In this document: positions 29,507 to 39,700 of the stretch, in pieces
Numbering within the stretch: position 1 is the first letter of the stretch
Layout: each line of letters opens with the position of its first letter
NCBI RefSeq assembly: GCF_002000025.1
Contig: NZ_MUZV01000007.1
Location: 62,001 to 126,000, forward strand
DNA: 64,000 bases
From: Cognaticolwellia aestuarii
GTDB lineage: Bacteria > Pseudomonadota > Gammaproteobacteria > Enterobacterales > Alteromonadaceae
Direction: 5' to 3'
The notes under the pieces: model-generated
Database searches by the model: none
Seen by the model: the letters and a program-made list of their open reading frames with translations, nothing else
What the model was told of the DNA's origin: nothing
Translations under genes and position numbers: made by a program

Positions 29507-30183
29507 ACGAAGAACATGATAAAAGTAAGCTGGCAACTGAAAGTAAGCAGAGACAAGACAAATCTGTTTCTAATACAACACGGTTCATGCGGAAAAAAGA
29601 GCGCAGTGCTGAATCCAATAAAATTCTTGATGACACTTGGGCTGAATTAACACAAGATTGGCAAGCACAACCAACAGCTAAAACAGATATTGCTGCTTTG
29701 GTTAAGCGCACCCGACGCAGAACCTATGGTGCGAAACTTTGTTTTATTTTAAATATCCTCGCTACCTTATCAATCTTAATTGCTTTCGTTTATGGCATTT
29801 ATCAAGGAGAGTGGGGCGAGCCGGTTAACATTTACCTTGGCTTTGGTGGTTTATTTTCGATTGCCTTCATTTATTTTGAAATGAAAGTTCGCGTTGCGGC
29901 ATGGTCAAAGTTATCTGACAGTCCTGAAAAGGCCATTGATAATGCTATTAGTGGTTGTGAGTCGTCAATGAAGTATATGAGAATTACACAAATTTCATTG
30001 TTACCTTTTCTGCCGCTAGTTAATTGGTTTGTTTATTCGCTAGCTCAAACGAGCACTAAAGCTGCTTTACCGGCTTACCTTTTCGCGAATGGCTTCATGC
30101 TTGTAGTGCTTATTGTTGTTGATTACTTATATCGAAAACGTAAGAAAGAGCGTCAACAACTTTTAAAAATAAAATCAGCATAA
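29503..30183 (+). CDS. four-helix membrane protein, possible partner of the ECF sigma factor
   Basis: A 226-residue protein with a charged N-terminal cytosolic part (about 1-75, including TWAELTQDWQAQPTAKTD) and four membrane helices (about 76-97, 105-125, 160-180 and 188-210), ending in a basic tail. Proteins of this shape commonly follow ECF sigma genes in Shewanella-like genomes. An anti-sigma role is inference from the ATGA overlap; no zinc anti-sigma motif HxxxCxxC is present. Confidence 0.65.
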   Translation: MNEEHDKSKLATESKQRQDKSVSNTTRFMRKKERSAESNKILDDTWAELTQDWQAQPTAKTDIAALVKRTRRRTYGAKLCFILNILATLSILIAFVYGIYQGEWGEPVNIYLGFGGLFSIAFIYFEMKVRVAAWSKLSDSPEKAIDNAISGCESSMKYMRITQISLLPFLPLVNWFVYSLAQTSTKAALPAYLFANGFMLVVLIVVDYLYRKRKKERQQLLKIKSA

Positions 30184-30474
30184 AAAATGGTTAAATCTTA
30201 TTTTTCGGTATTTAATTTTGTTAATGGTTGTTTGTTTTGTTTTAAATTTGTTGTTTTTGCTTTTTTTAGACAGTATATTGGTTTTGATTGTTGATTTAAG
30301 CGCTTAATTAAACTTATTTCATTAACTTTAACGACTATTTGATTGCAAAATGAACTAAAAGAGCGGGGTTTTACCGTGTACAAGCTTTACAAGTTCAGGC
30401 AAAATATGCCGCAATTAATTTTGCTTTAACGCCAACCAAAGTCCTGCTACTGGCAGACTACTTGAGGATATAAC
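30184..30474. other. glyA leader region, no gene seen
   Basis: The 291-bp gap is T-rich in its left half. A small GGCA/TGCC hairpin lies at 30398-30410, 65 bp before glyA. I see no glycine riboswitch. Confidence 0.35.
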
Positions 30475-31731
30475 ATGTTTACACGTGATATGAATATTGC
30501 TGATTTTGATCCTGAACTTTATCAAGCAATGAGTAATGAAGTTGTTCGCCAAGAAGAACACATTGAACTTATTGCTTCTGAAAACTACTGTAGCCCACGT
30601 GTACTTGAAGCTCAAGGCTCACAACTCACTAATAAGTACGCTGAAGGTTACCCAGGCAAACGATATTATGGTGGTTGTGAGTATGTTGATGTTGCCGAGC
30701 AATTAGCTATTGACCGTGCAAAAGAATTATTTGGTGCAACTTACGCCAACGTACAACCTCATGCTGGTTCTCAAGCAAATGCTGCTGTTTTTCAAGCGTT
30801 AGTATCACCAGGTGGTAAGGTATTAGGCATGAGTTTAGCTCATGGTGGTCACTTAACACATGGCTCACATGTCAACTTTTCTGGTAAGTCATATGAAGCG
30901 ATTCAATACGGTTTACACCCAGAAACAGGTGATATCGATTATGCTGAATTAGAGCGTTTAGCAGTAGAACATAAACCAGAAATGATCATCGGTGGTTTTT
31001 CTGCTTTCTCCGGTGTTGTTGATTGGGCGCGTATGCGTGAAATTGCTGATAAAGTCGGAGCTTACTTCTTCGTTGATATGGCGCACGTTGCCGGTTTAGT
31101 TGCTGCTGGTTTATACCCAAACCCTGTACCACATGCTCATGTTGTTACTACAACGACACATAAAACACTTGCAGGCCCTCGTGGTGGCTTAATTGTTTCT
31201 GGCTGTGATGACGAAGCTATTTACAAAAAGCTTAACAGTGCGGTATTTCCTGGTGGCCAAGGCGGCCCATTAATGCACATTATTGCGGCGAAAGCGGTAG
31301 CATTTAAAGAAGCTTTAGCGCCAGAATTTAAAGCTTACCAACAAAATGTTTTAGATAACGCGAAGGCTATGGTGGCAGTATTGCAAGAGCGTGGTTATAA
31401 AGTTGTTTCTAATGGTACTGAAAACCACTTGTTATTACTTGATCTCATTGATAAAGACATTACAGGTAAAGATGCTGATGCCGCTTTAGGCCGTGCGCAC
31501 ATTACGGTAAATAAAAACTCAGTACCAAATGACCCTCGTTCACCGTTTGTTACTTCGGGCTTACGTTTAGGTACACCAGCGATTACTCGTCGTGGCTTTG
31601 GCGTTGAAGAAACTCAAATGATCACTGGTTGGATTTGTGATATTTTAGATGATATTAACAATGAAGCTGTAATTACTAAAGTGCAAGCTAGCGTGACTGA
31701 ACTTTGCGCACGCTTCCCTGTTTATAAGTAA
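30475..31731 (+). CDS. glyA: serine hydroxymethyltransferase
   Basis: GlyA (418 residues, E. coli 417) interconverts serine and glycine with tetrahydrofolate. The PLP lysine lies in [15 protein letters not shown], and the N-terminus [21 protein letters not shown] and the [10 protein letters not shown] motif are typical. A GAGG ribosome site precedes the ATG. It is apparently a single-gene unit, with a terminator at 31779. Glycine made here could also feed ThiO. Confidence 0.97.
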   Translation: MFTRDMNIADFDPELYQAMSNEVVRQEEHIELIASENYCSPRVLEAQGSQLTNKYAEGYPGKRYYGGCEYVDVAEQLAIDRAKELFGATYANVQPHAGSQANAAVFQALVSPGGKVLGMSLAHGGHLTHGSHVNFSGKSYEAIQYGLHPETGDIDYAELERLAVEHKPEMIIGGFSAFSGVVDWARMREIADKVGAYFFVDMAHVAGLVAAGLYPNPVPHAHVVTTTTHKTLAGPRGGLIVSGCDDEAIYKKLNSAVFPGGQGGPLMHIIAAKAVAFKEALAPEFKAYQQNVLDNAKAMVAVLQERGYKVVSNGTENHLLLLDLIDKDITGKDADAALGRAHITVNKNSVPNDPRSPFVTSGLRLGTPAITRRGFGVEETQMITGWICDILDDINNEAVITKVQASVTELCARFPVYK

Positions 31732-31778
31732 TAAGCCCAGCATAGTTATTTCCTAGTAATTCCATAGGAATAATATTT

Positions 31779-31806
31779 AATGGCCACATTCGTGGCCATT
31801 TTCATT
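31779..31806 (+). terminator. terminator of glyA
   Basis: AATGGCCAC/GTGGCCATT, a 9-bp stem with loop ATTC, is followed by TTCATTTC. Confidence 0.8.
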
Positions 31807-31914
31807 TCAGTATTTTGATTAATTAAATATACTTTAAGCACAAGATTTTTAGCTTAATGAGTTATTTTCCATTAAAATACTGAGATTAAATTTTTCATGT
31901 AGCGGAATTCATTA

Positions 31915-32370
31915 ATGTATTGTCCCTTTTGTTCAGCCACCGACACTAAAGTGATCGACTCTCGTTTAGTTTCTGATGGTCATCAAGTCCGTCGTCGTCG
32001 TGAATGTTTAGCATGCCATGAAAGATACACTACCTTTGAAAGCGCTGAACTGGTTATGCCGCGAATTATTAAACGCGACGGTTCACGTGAGCCTTTTAAC
32101 GAAGATAAAATGCGAAGTGGCTTACTGCGAGCATTAGAAAAAAGGCCGGTCAGTACCGAAGAAATGGAATTGTCGATTAATAAGCTTAAGTCGCAATTAC
32201 GAGCGACTGGTGAGCGAGAGGTCTCGAGTGAAATGCTCGGAACCATTATTATGAAGCAGCTGAAGAGTTTAGACAAAGTGGCTTATATTCGTTTTGCTTC
32301 AGTGTATCGCTCGTTTGAAGATATCAAAGAGTTTGGTGAAGAAATTGCCCGCTTGGGCGATGATGACTAA
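31915..32370 (+). CDS. nrdR: transcriptional repressor NrdR
   Basis: NrdR (151 residues) is the ATP/dATP-sensing repressor of ribonucleotide reductase genes. It has an N-terminal zinc ribbon (MYCPFC...[12 protein letters not shown]) followed by an ATP-cone domain (about 49-139). It heads the riboflavin genes with 38 bp to ribD, the usual arrangement in gammaproteobacteria. Confidence 0.97.
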   Translation: MYCPFCSATDTKVIDSRLVSDGHQVRRRRECLACHERYTTFESAELVMPRIIKRDGSREPFNEDKMRSGLLRALEKRPVSTEEMELSINKLKSQLRATGEREVSSEMLGTIIMKQLKSLDKVAYIRFASVYRSFEDIKEFGEEIARLGDDD

Positions 32371-32408
32371 CGCATTGCACATAATCAACTATAGCCTCGA
32401 GCCCAATA

Positions 32409-33536
32409 ATGAATGATTTTTCTTTAGCAGATCATAAGTTCATGCAACGTGCCATTAGTTTGGCAAAGCGTGGCCATTTTACTACTTCGCCTAACCCGCG
32501 CGTTGGTTGCGTGATAGTTCGTAATGAAGAAGTTGTCGGTGAAGGTTTTCATCAAAAAGCAGGGCAGGGTCATGCTGAAGTACATGCCTTAAAACAAGCG
32601 GGAATAAAGGCTAATGGGGCTACGGCTTACGTTACGCTAGAGCCTTGTAGTCATTATGGTTTGACACCACCGTGCGCTGAAGCATTAATTAAAGCACAAG
32701 TGACTCATGTTATTGCTGCTATGGTTGATCCTAACCCGAAAGTATCGGGCCGTGGTCTTGAACTTCTCAATGCTGCTGGCATAACAACACAATTTGGTTT
32801 GCTTGAACAAGATGCACGCGCATTAAACCCCGGTTTTATTCAATTAATGACCACAAAGCTGCCTTATGTACGATGTAAGCTTGCTGCTAGTCTTGATGGT
32901 AAAACAGCAATGGCCAGTGGTGAAAGTCAATGGATAACATCTGCTGAAGCCAGAATCGATGTGCAGCGACTTAGAGCACAAAGCTGTGCTGTTATTTGTG
33001 GTGCCGACTCAGTCATTTTTGATGACGCAAAGATGACCGTTCGTTGGCATGACTTAGGTGAGTTAAAAAATAGCTATGCAGAAACCGATGTTAGGCAACC
33101 AGTACGCATTATTATTGATGGCAAAAACCGCTTAACACCTGATCTCGCGATATTCCAAAGTGAGAGTAAAATATTATTAATACGACATACCATTGAAAAT
33201 GACCATACTTGGCCTCATTTTGTAGAACAAGTACAGATCGATAAAGCCGAAAATAGTGAATATATTAATCTAACTTTATTGTTAAGATACTTGGCAAAGC
33301 AGGGACTTAATGATGTGTTAGTTGAATCAGGTAGTCAATTATCAGGTGCTTTTGTTAGTCAGAATTTAGTTAATGAGTTAATACTTTATCAAGCGCCAAA
33401 ACTTATCGGGCATGATGGCAGAGGCTTAGTTAATATGCCAACAGTGCTGCAATTGGACGAAGCTAAAAATCTTGAGATACAAGATATGCGAATGATCGGT
33501 AAAGATATTAGATTAACGGCAATATTTAAGCGTTAA
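32409..33536 (+). CDS. ribD: riboflavin biosynthesis deaminase/reductase RibD
   Basis: A 375-residue two-domain enzyme. The N-terminal deaminase has the zinc motif HAEVHAL and PCSHYGLTPPC; the C-terminal reductase (from about residue 150) has KLAASLDGKTA and VESGSQLSGAF. It carries out the second and third steps from the GTP-derived pyrimidine. ribE follows after 83 bp. Confidence 0.95.
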   Translation: MNDFSLADHKFMQRAISLAKRGHFTTSPNPRVGCVIVRNEEVVGEGFHQKAGQGHAEVHALKQAGIKANGATAYVTLEPCSHYGLTPPCAEALIKAQVTHVIAAMVDPNPKVSGRGLELLNAAGITTQFGLLEQDARALNPGFIQLMTTKLPYVRCKLAASLDGKTAMASGESQWITSAEARIDVQRLRAQSCAVICGADSVIFDDAKMTVRWHDLGELKNSYAETDVRQPVRIIIDGKNRLTPDLAIFQSESKILLIRHTIENDHTWPHFVEQVQIDKAENSEYINLTLLLRYLAKQGLNDVLVESGSQLSGAFVSQNLVNELILYQAPKLIGHDGRGLVNMPTVLQLDEAKNLEIQDMRMIGKDIRLTAIFKR

Positions 33537-33619
33537 CTTCTGGCACTAATTTACTTATGAAATTAATAACAGATGGTTATTTACCATCAGTAAAAATACT
33601 ACAGATAATGAGATAACCA

Positions 33620-34279
33620 ATGTTTACAGGGATCATAGAAGCCGTAGGGCGTTTGAGAGCAATTAATACCTCAGGTGGTGGTGCACGCGTCACGATTGAT
33701 ACCGCAGCATTAGACTTATCAGATGTTAAATTAGGCGACTCAATTGCTACTAATGGTATTTGCTTAACCGTTGTTGCTATAGACAGTTCAAGCTTTAGTG
33801 CTGATGTTTCGAGTGAAACTTTAGCCCGCACAGGATTAGCTTACTATAAAATAGGTGACAGCGTTAATCTTGAAAAAGCGATGTTACCAACGACACGCTT
33901 TGGCGGTCATATGGTGTCAGGGCATGTTGATGCCGTGAGTGAAATTACCAGCATCGACCATAAAGGTAATAGTATTGATTACTGGCTAACGATGCCAACA
34001 GAACTAGCGGCCTATATTGCCGAAAAAGGTTCAGTTACTATTGATGGCACAAGTTTAACTGTTAACAGCTTAACCGCAGATAAGTTTCGTTTAACGATTG
34101 TGCCGCATACCACCCAGCAAACCATTATCAGTAAATATCAAGTGGGCACTAAAGTTAATCTAGAAGTTGATTTAATCGCCCGTTATATAGAAAGATTACT
34201 TACCAAGAAAACAGCTGACAAGCCAGAGCCGTCAGGTGTTACACACGCGTTATTAGCGCGCAGTGGTTTTATTAAATAA
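33620..34279 (+). CDS. ribE: riboflavin synthase, alpha subunit
   Basis: A 219-residue protein of two lumazine-binding repeats, each starting [10 protein letters not shown] or GHMVSGHVD-like. It dismutates two 6,7-dimethyl-8-ribityllumazine molecules to riboflavin. ribBX starts 10 bp downstream. Called ribC in E. coli nomenclature. Confidence 0.95.
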   Translation: MFTGIIEAVGRLRAINTSGGGARVTIDTAALDLSDVKLGDSIATNGICLTVVAIDSSSFSADVSSETLARTGLAYYKIGDSVNLEKAMLPTTRFGGHMVSGHVDAVSEITSIDHKGNSIDYWLTMPTELAAYIAEKGSVTIDGTSLTVNSLTADKFRLTIVPHTTQQTIISKYQVGTKVNLEVDLIARYIERLLTKKTADKPEPSGVTHALLARSGFIK

Positions 34280-34289
34280 AGAGGTTGTC

Positions 34290-35399
34290 ATGAATTTAAA
34301 CACGCCACAAGAGATTATCGACGATATAGCTCAAGGTAAAATGGTCATCTTAATGGATGATGAAGATCGCGAAAATGAAGGTGACTTCATTATGGCAGCA
34401 GAAAAAGTTACGCCAGAAGCGATTAACTTTATGGCAACACACGGCCGTGGCCTTATTTGTATGCCAATGTCAGCAGAGCGCTGTGAACTGTTAAAGCTAC
34501 CTCTGATGGTTGATAAGAACGATGCACAATTTACCACTAACTTTACGGTTTCTATAGAGGCTTCTGAAGGTGTAACTACCGGTATTTCAGCGGCAGACCG
34601 AGCGACAACTGTTTTAGCTGCTGTAGGTAAAAATGCTGATCATAATTCAATTGTACAGCCAGGTCATATTTTCCCACTTATTGCTAAAGATGGCGGGGTT
34701 CTAAATCGTGCTGGCCATACCGAAGCTGGTGTTGATTTAGCACGTTTAGCAGGCCTTGAAGCCGCTGCTGTTATCGTTGAAATACTTAATGAAGACGGTA
34801 CCATGGCTCGTCGCCCTGATTTAGAAATCATTGCCGAAAAACATGGCATTAAAATGGGCACTATTGCCGATTTAATTGAATACCGTAATGCCAATGAAAC
34901 CACCATTGAACGTGTATCTCAATGTAAATTACCAACAGCATTTGGTGATTTTGATTTAACGGTATTTAAAGACACTATTGACGGCCAAGCACATTTTGCT
35001 TTAACAAAAGGTGAAATTAAGCCTGAAGAGCCTACATTGGTGCGTGTGCACTTAGAAAATACCTTTAGAGACTTATTATTTAGTCAACGTGAAAGTGTTG
35101 CTAAATGGCCAATGGCTGATGCGTTAGAAAAAATAGGCAAAGAAGGTGGTGTGTTAGTCTTATTAGGCAAGCATGAGTCACCGATGGAACTTATCGCGCA
35201 AGTACAGAAGTATGCGAAGTTAGACGCTGGTGAAACCGTAAAAGAAGTTAAACGCCATGTTGGCTCTCGCAATGTTGGTGTGGGCTCACAGATTTTGGCT
35301 AACCTAGGCGTAAGTAAAATGCGCTTGCTAAGCTCACAAACGAAATACCATTCGCTTTCAGGTTTTGGTTTGGAAGTGGTTGAGTATATTGCTGACTAA
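34290..35399 (+). CDS. ribBX: DHBP synthase with degenerate GTP cyclohydrolase II domain (RibBX)
   Basis: The N-terminal ~205 residues are a complete Rib[12 protein letters not shown], the metal-binding [14 protein letters not shown] and the catalytic-loop segments are intact. It makes 3,4-dihydroxy-2-butanone 4-phosphate. The C-terminal ~160 residues align with RibA but have lost the zinc cysteines and the GQEGRGIG-type active site ([20 protein letters not shown] in place of the cysteine-rich segment). This is the RibBX variant described in Shewanella and other Proteobacteria. The ATG at 34290 with AGAGG is chosen over an upstream GTG. A true RibA must be encoded elsewhere. Confidence 0.9.
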   Translation: MNLNTPQEIIDDIAQGKMVILMDDEDRENEGDFIMAAEKVTPEAINFMATHGRGLICMPMSAERCELLKLPLMVDKNDAQFTTNFTVSIEASEGVTTGISAADRATTVLAAVGKNADHNSIVQPGHIFPLIAKDGGVLNRAGHTEAGVDLARLAGLEAAAVIVEILNEDGTMARRPDLEIIAEKHGIKMGTIADLIEYRNANETTIERVSQCKLPTAFGDFDLTVFKDTIDGQAHFALTKGEIKPEEPTLVRVHLENTFRDLLFSQRESVAKWPMADALEKIGKEGGVLVLLGKHESPMELIAQVQKYAKLDAGETVKEVKRHVGSRNVGVGSQILANLGVSKMRLLSSQTKYHSLSGFGLEVVEYIAD

Positions 35400-35425
35400 G
35401 TTAGCGGCTATAAGGGTTAAATACT

Positions 35426-35467
35426 AAAAAAGCGTATCGAGTGATGAACTCAATACGCTTTTTTTAT
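35426..35467. terminator. bidirectional terminator between ribBX and the barrel gene
   Basis: AAAAAGCGTAT..GAGT and ACTC.ATACGCTTTTT form a long stem with A-tract on the left and T-tract on the right, so it can stop transcripts from both convergent genes. Confidence 0.85.
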
Positions 35468-35485
35468 AATTCATGTAAATTAACA

Positions 35486-36565
35486 CTAAAATTGAAAGTG
35501 AATATTAACCCCTAGCTTTGCCAACATAGCTTGATCAATATCGATATCATCAAGCGATAAATAAGCGGTTATCCACTTGTTTTGAAATTGGATTTCTGGT
35601 GCTATATTTTCAATATCAAATAATAACCGGGTTGTACTATCTTCAGACTCAAACTGAACACCAGCATAATAAAAATTTATATCACCTTGGCGGGTAAAAT
35701 GAGTGACATAAGCTAAGTCATTTGTTCGATAAATAGCATCTACATTTACTGTTTCGGGGAGGTCAAAGTTGTGGCGTTTGGCTGTTTCTATTCCTCGATA
35801 TAAAGGTACATAAGCAATACCGCCAATACTATTAATAAACGTACCGTCAGTGTCTATTTTACCTTTGCTGAAACCGGCATTATCTAACTTGTAATCTGAG
35901 TAAATATCGGTAATATCAAGACTAATATCGATGTTATTACTCGGCTGCCAGCGCATATGAAGATCTACGGTGACTCCCGACCCTTGCGTTTGCCAATCAT
36001 CACTGTTTTGGCGTTTTAGAAAGTTATTTGTAGAGTAAAACTCACTTAATTGTGCATCAGCTGCGATGTTTCCATTAAGATCACTTGATATTAAGCCATT
36101 AAGTTGAGATTCACGTGTCGCTAGTAAGCGCCAGTAACCTATTCTAAGTTCACTAGAGAAGCGATTAAAGTTAAGTTTATAGCCAACTTTAATACCATTA
36201 CTGCGTTGATGAAATAACCTTAACTGAGCATCATATTCGCTCTGGCTATCAAGCGCTAAATCATTGCGATTTAAGTAAAAGGCTTGTGCTGTATCACTAT
36301 TGGTTTCAACAAAGTAATCATAACGTTGAGATACACTGAAGGAAAAATTATCAATATAAGCTCTTACTCCTACTTCATTTTGAGTGAAAGCGTCACTGGC
36401 TGACTGTTCTGGAGCTTGCTGCCAATCATCTTCTATCAGTTGTTTTATCGGTAAAATATTACTAAAAGAGTGACTCGTAACGAATGCTTCAACAGAAGTT
36501 GCTGCATAGGAATTTTCTGCCGCTAAAGCCAATAGCCCTGATATGTAAAGTAGCCTTTTCTTCAT
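35486..36565 (-). CDS. outer-membrane beta-barrel protein, unknown role
   Basis: A 359-residue protein with a signal peptide (cleavage near SYA-AT, residue 22). Its alternating amphipathic strands ended by charged turns and the C-terminal aromatic beta-signal (VNIHFQF) point to an outer-membrane barrel of 12-16 strands. I do not recognise the family. It lies 150 bp downstream of the giant lipoprotein gene on the same strand; a strong terminator between them argues for separate transcripts. Confidence 0.7.
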   Translation of the reverse strand: MKKRLLYISGLLALAAENSYAATSVEAFVTSHSFSNILPIKQLIEDDWQQAPEQSASDAFTQNEVGVRAYIDNFSFSVSQRYDYFVETNSDTAQAFYLNRNDLALDSQSEYDAQLRLFHQRSNGIKVGYKLNFNRFSSELRIGYWRLLATRESQLNGLISSDLNGNIAADAQLSEFYSTNNFLKRQNSDDWQTQGSGVTVDLHMRWQPSNNIDISLDITDIYSDYKLDNAGFSKGKIDTDGTFINSIGGIAYVPLYRGIETAKRHNFDLPETVNVDAIYRTNDLAYVTHFTRQGDINFYYAGVQFESEDSTTRLLFDIENIAPEIQFQNKWITAYLSLDDIDIDQAMLAKLGVNIHFQF

Positions 36566-36660
36566 TAATCGTCCTTAATATTTTTATTGCTTTTATTAAA
36601 CATTTATTCGTAATTTTTGCTATTTAGGTGGATGCTTTAATTGATCTTTAAGTAGGTATT

Positions 36661-36692
36661 AAAAAGCCAACCAATAATTTGGTTGGCTTTTT
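36661..36692 (-). terminator. terminator of the giant lipoprotein gene
   Basis: AAAAAGCCAACCAA and TTGGTTGGCTTTTT form a perfect 14-bp stem around TAAT, 24 bp beyond the stop of the 1229-codon gene. Confidence 0.85.
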
Positions 36693-36715
36693 ACATTATG
36701 ATAGGGGACTACTTA

Positions 36716-39700
36716 TTATAATGTTTCCACTTCGCCATTGCTGTAAACGATAAAGATACCGCCATCGCGGTCTTCAATATCAGCAACTTTTTCAGCTGCC
36801 GCACCAACTACTATAGTACCAATAACATTGCTAGTAGAGCCTTCTTCTGGCTCTTTCAGAACCATGAGTACACCCTCACTATTATTCATTGTCATTCTGC
36901 TAGCTTCATCGGTCTTCATATGAACACTAAATTTACGCATCGCAGCTTCATCAGGTAACTTGTATTGCATATTAAGATCAAATTTACCTTCACTTAATGC
37001 GGTACGTTCACCTGATAGCATAAGATTGACTTGGTAATCACCTAAAATAGTCTCTAAAGATAATGCAGCGTTTACATCTAAGAACACGTCATTGTTTTCA
37101 AGTGAATCAGTAATTGCAGGATAAGTAATGTAGGCATCGAAGGTTGTAGTTTCACCTGGCGCTAAAGTGTTAAGTTCAGCTTCAGATAACGTTACTTCGA
37201 CACTACCAATATCTGCTATCCCAGTATAGAGCATTGATCCTCTAACGTTTGTCAGCCAGTTTGTGTAAGCCTCTATGCCATTAGATATGGTAAGCGGATT
37301 AAATGGCATATGAAAACTACCAAAATTGTCTTCAAATGATTCACCGCTGTGGCTACGATACTCTGCTACCGGCTCACCATTAACATCAACAAGCATACCA
37401 TCAGCATTTATATACTCACTATAGCTTTCCGCTCGCTCGAAATGGTCTGCTAGCCCATCTTCATTGGTATCGATAGGTATTATGCGAATAAAACTATAAT
37501 AAGTGCTATCGATAGTGTTAGAGCGAAACATGTTGATCTCATCGATATCTAACCCCGAATCTACTGTTGAAAAAGTTCTAATGTCATGGACTTCAGTTTG
37601 TCCTTCAGGTGACACTTTTCTATCAAAGACAAAGTTGCCAGGGCTGGTATAGTCAACATTAAAGGTTCTTGTTACTGTTGCATCCGTTACCACTACTGTT
37701 TTACTATCCGCACTAACAGCCACGTTAAATGCATCTTTTAGTAATGGCTTCATCAGGTAGGTATCTAGTGCTATTTCGCCTTCAGGCCCATTAGCAATAA
37801 CAGCTAAATCTTCTTCTGAAAAGAAGGTTGTCACTTGACCAATATCATCATAAGTAACACTTCGTTGGCTCTTCCACCAGTTAGCAATTGTTTGCGCTAA
37901 TAGCTCTGCACCATTATTTACGGTTAGAGGGTTGGCAATTAACTGATAATCATTATCCATCATGAATTGATCAATGCTAGAAACTCCCCATGTGGTCCAA
38001 GCAGTATCACGAGGGTGGATATTACCATCACTGGTTAGGATGTTACCGTCAGCGTCAATTAAAGTACTGAAACTCGTTGCATCATATTCTTTGTCGTCCC
38101 AATTAGTATCGATGATGTCAATATCATAGCTATCAGTTAGGTTGTCATTGTTATGATCTTTTGGTGTTACTCTGACAGACTTTGCACCAAAATTATTTTC
38201 ACTTTCACCGCTAATATAGGCTCGAGTGTATAAGGTGCCTTGTTCTGCAATACCAGAGTCAAAGCGTTTAGTTATAATTTTACGCTCAATGCCTGTTCCC
38301 CAATAATGCTCTTCAGGGAAAGCCGAAACAACACTACTGGTGGCTGACCATTCACCAGCTTGAGAGCCGGGTGTAAAGACACGAGTTTCAGTGGTTTGTT
38401 GCTCATTATTGACCATGTCTGATTCAGTAATAACAATGGTGTTTTTATCATCAGAAAAGCTGATAGTAGCAAAACTCTCTACTTGCTTACCGATATATTT
38501 AAAATCGGGTGCTTGGTAGCTTTCAAGATCTTGAATACTTGCTGTCAAGGTTGCTTTAATCAAATTACCTTCGGCTGAACTAAAGCCACCACTTAAGGTT
38601 AGCATCTCAGGCAATATAACAGTTTCAACTTCTGGCTCGAATGAATATTCACCGGTGTTATTATTCTCATTCCAGTCATATTCAACAGATAATGCCGGAA
38701 CAGTTTTTGGCATTAGCTTAGTTTTAACTAACCCAGAAAACTTAACCGGGTTTGTTACGTTAGCTGTTGCTTTTTGCTCTAAGGTGACATTGAGTTCCAG
38801 CTCACCAGAAGTGATTTCACCCTCAAAAGTATCGTCTTCAAGTGATGTTCTACTAATCGCACTATCGAGGTTTATTTTGGCAAAACTGCCGTCCGTTAAT
38901 GTTAATTTAGCACCTGCTGATTCGATAGCACCATTGAGGTCTAATGTGACATCTTTACCATTTTCAGCAATAATCGCTTCAATGGATATGTTGACAATTT
39001 CAGTTCCAGAGGTCGCATTTACTGAGAAAAGTATTCCACCATTAGCTGTTTCTTCATCAAAAGTAATAGTGCCTTCTGCGCCTTCTAAACTAAGATAGTC
39101 GTTGATTGAAAATACGGTGCCGGGTAATGTCCCTGCCTCGTGCATGGCACTTAATTGAGTAATGGCATCAGCAATTTCTGCAAGCAGTAAAAAGCTTGCT
39201 GCTTCTGCTTCAACCATGACTCCTGCTTCTTCGATTAACGCGACATATGCTTCACCTTCACCACTAATGGCACTATTTGAGTCTGTACCCACTTCAAATA
39301 AATGGCTAAATAAGCGAACATCTTCTACCATCGCTTTTGCTTTTGCTATGGCGTCACCTTCTGTGGGCTGCTCAGCGACAGGGTCTATTCGGCCATTATC
39401 ACCAGCATTTGCTTGGGCAAATTCAGATTGATTCTCTAAATTGGTTTCTTCTTGATCGAGCTGCGCCAATATCTCTGCATTTTCAGCAAGCTCTGGATCA
39501 GCGGCTATAGCCTCAGCGGCCGCACTTGCTGCTTCACTTGCGCCATTTAATACATCAGCTAGCGAAAGCTCAAAACCATCAACATTTTCATCTTGATTAA
39601 CTAATAATGCACCGTCATTTGCAACTAAGTCATTGACTGCACTCGCTAAGCTAGTTGACATGATATTGCTAGCATTGTTCTGACCAGAAAATAAAGCAGA

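Noticed and set aside
38655-39431. Plus-strand frames opposite the giant lipoprotein
   Set aside because: Serine and alanine rich composition follows from the antisense of the helical and beta regions; no ribosome sites or family matches.
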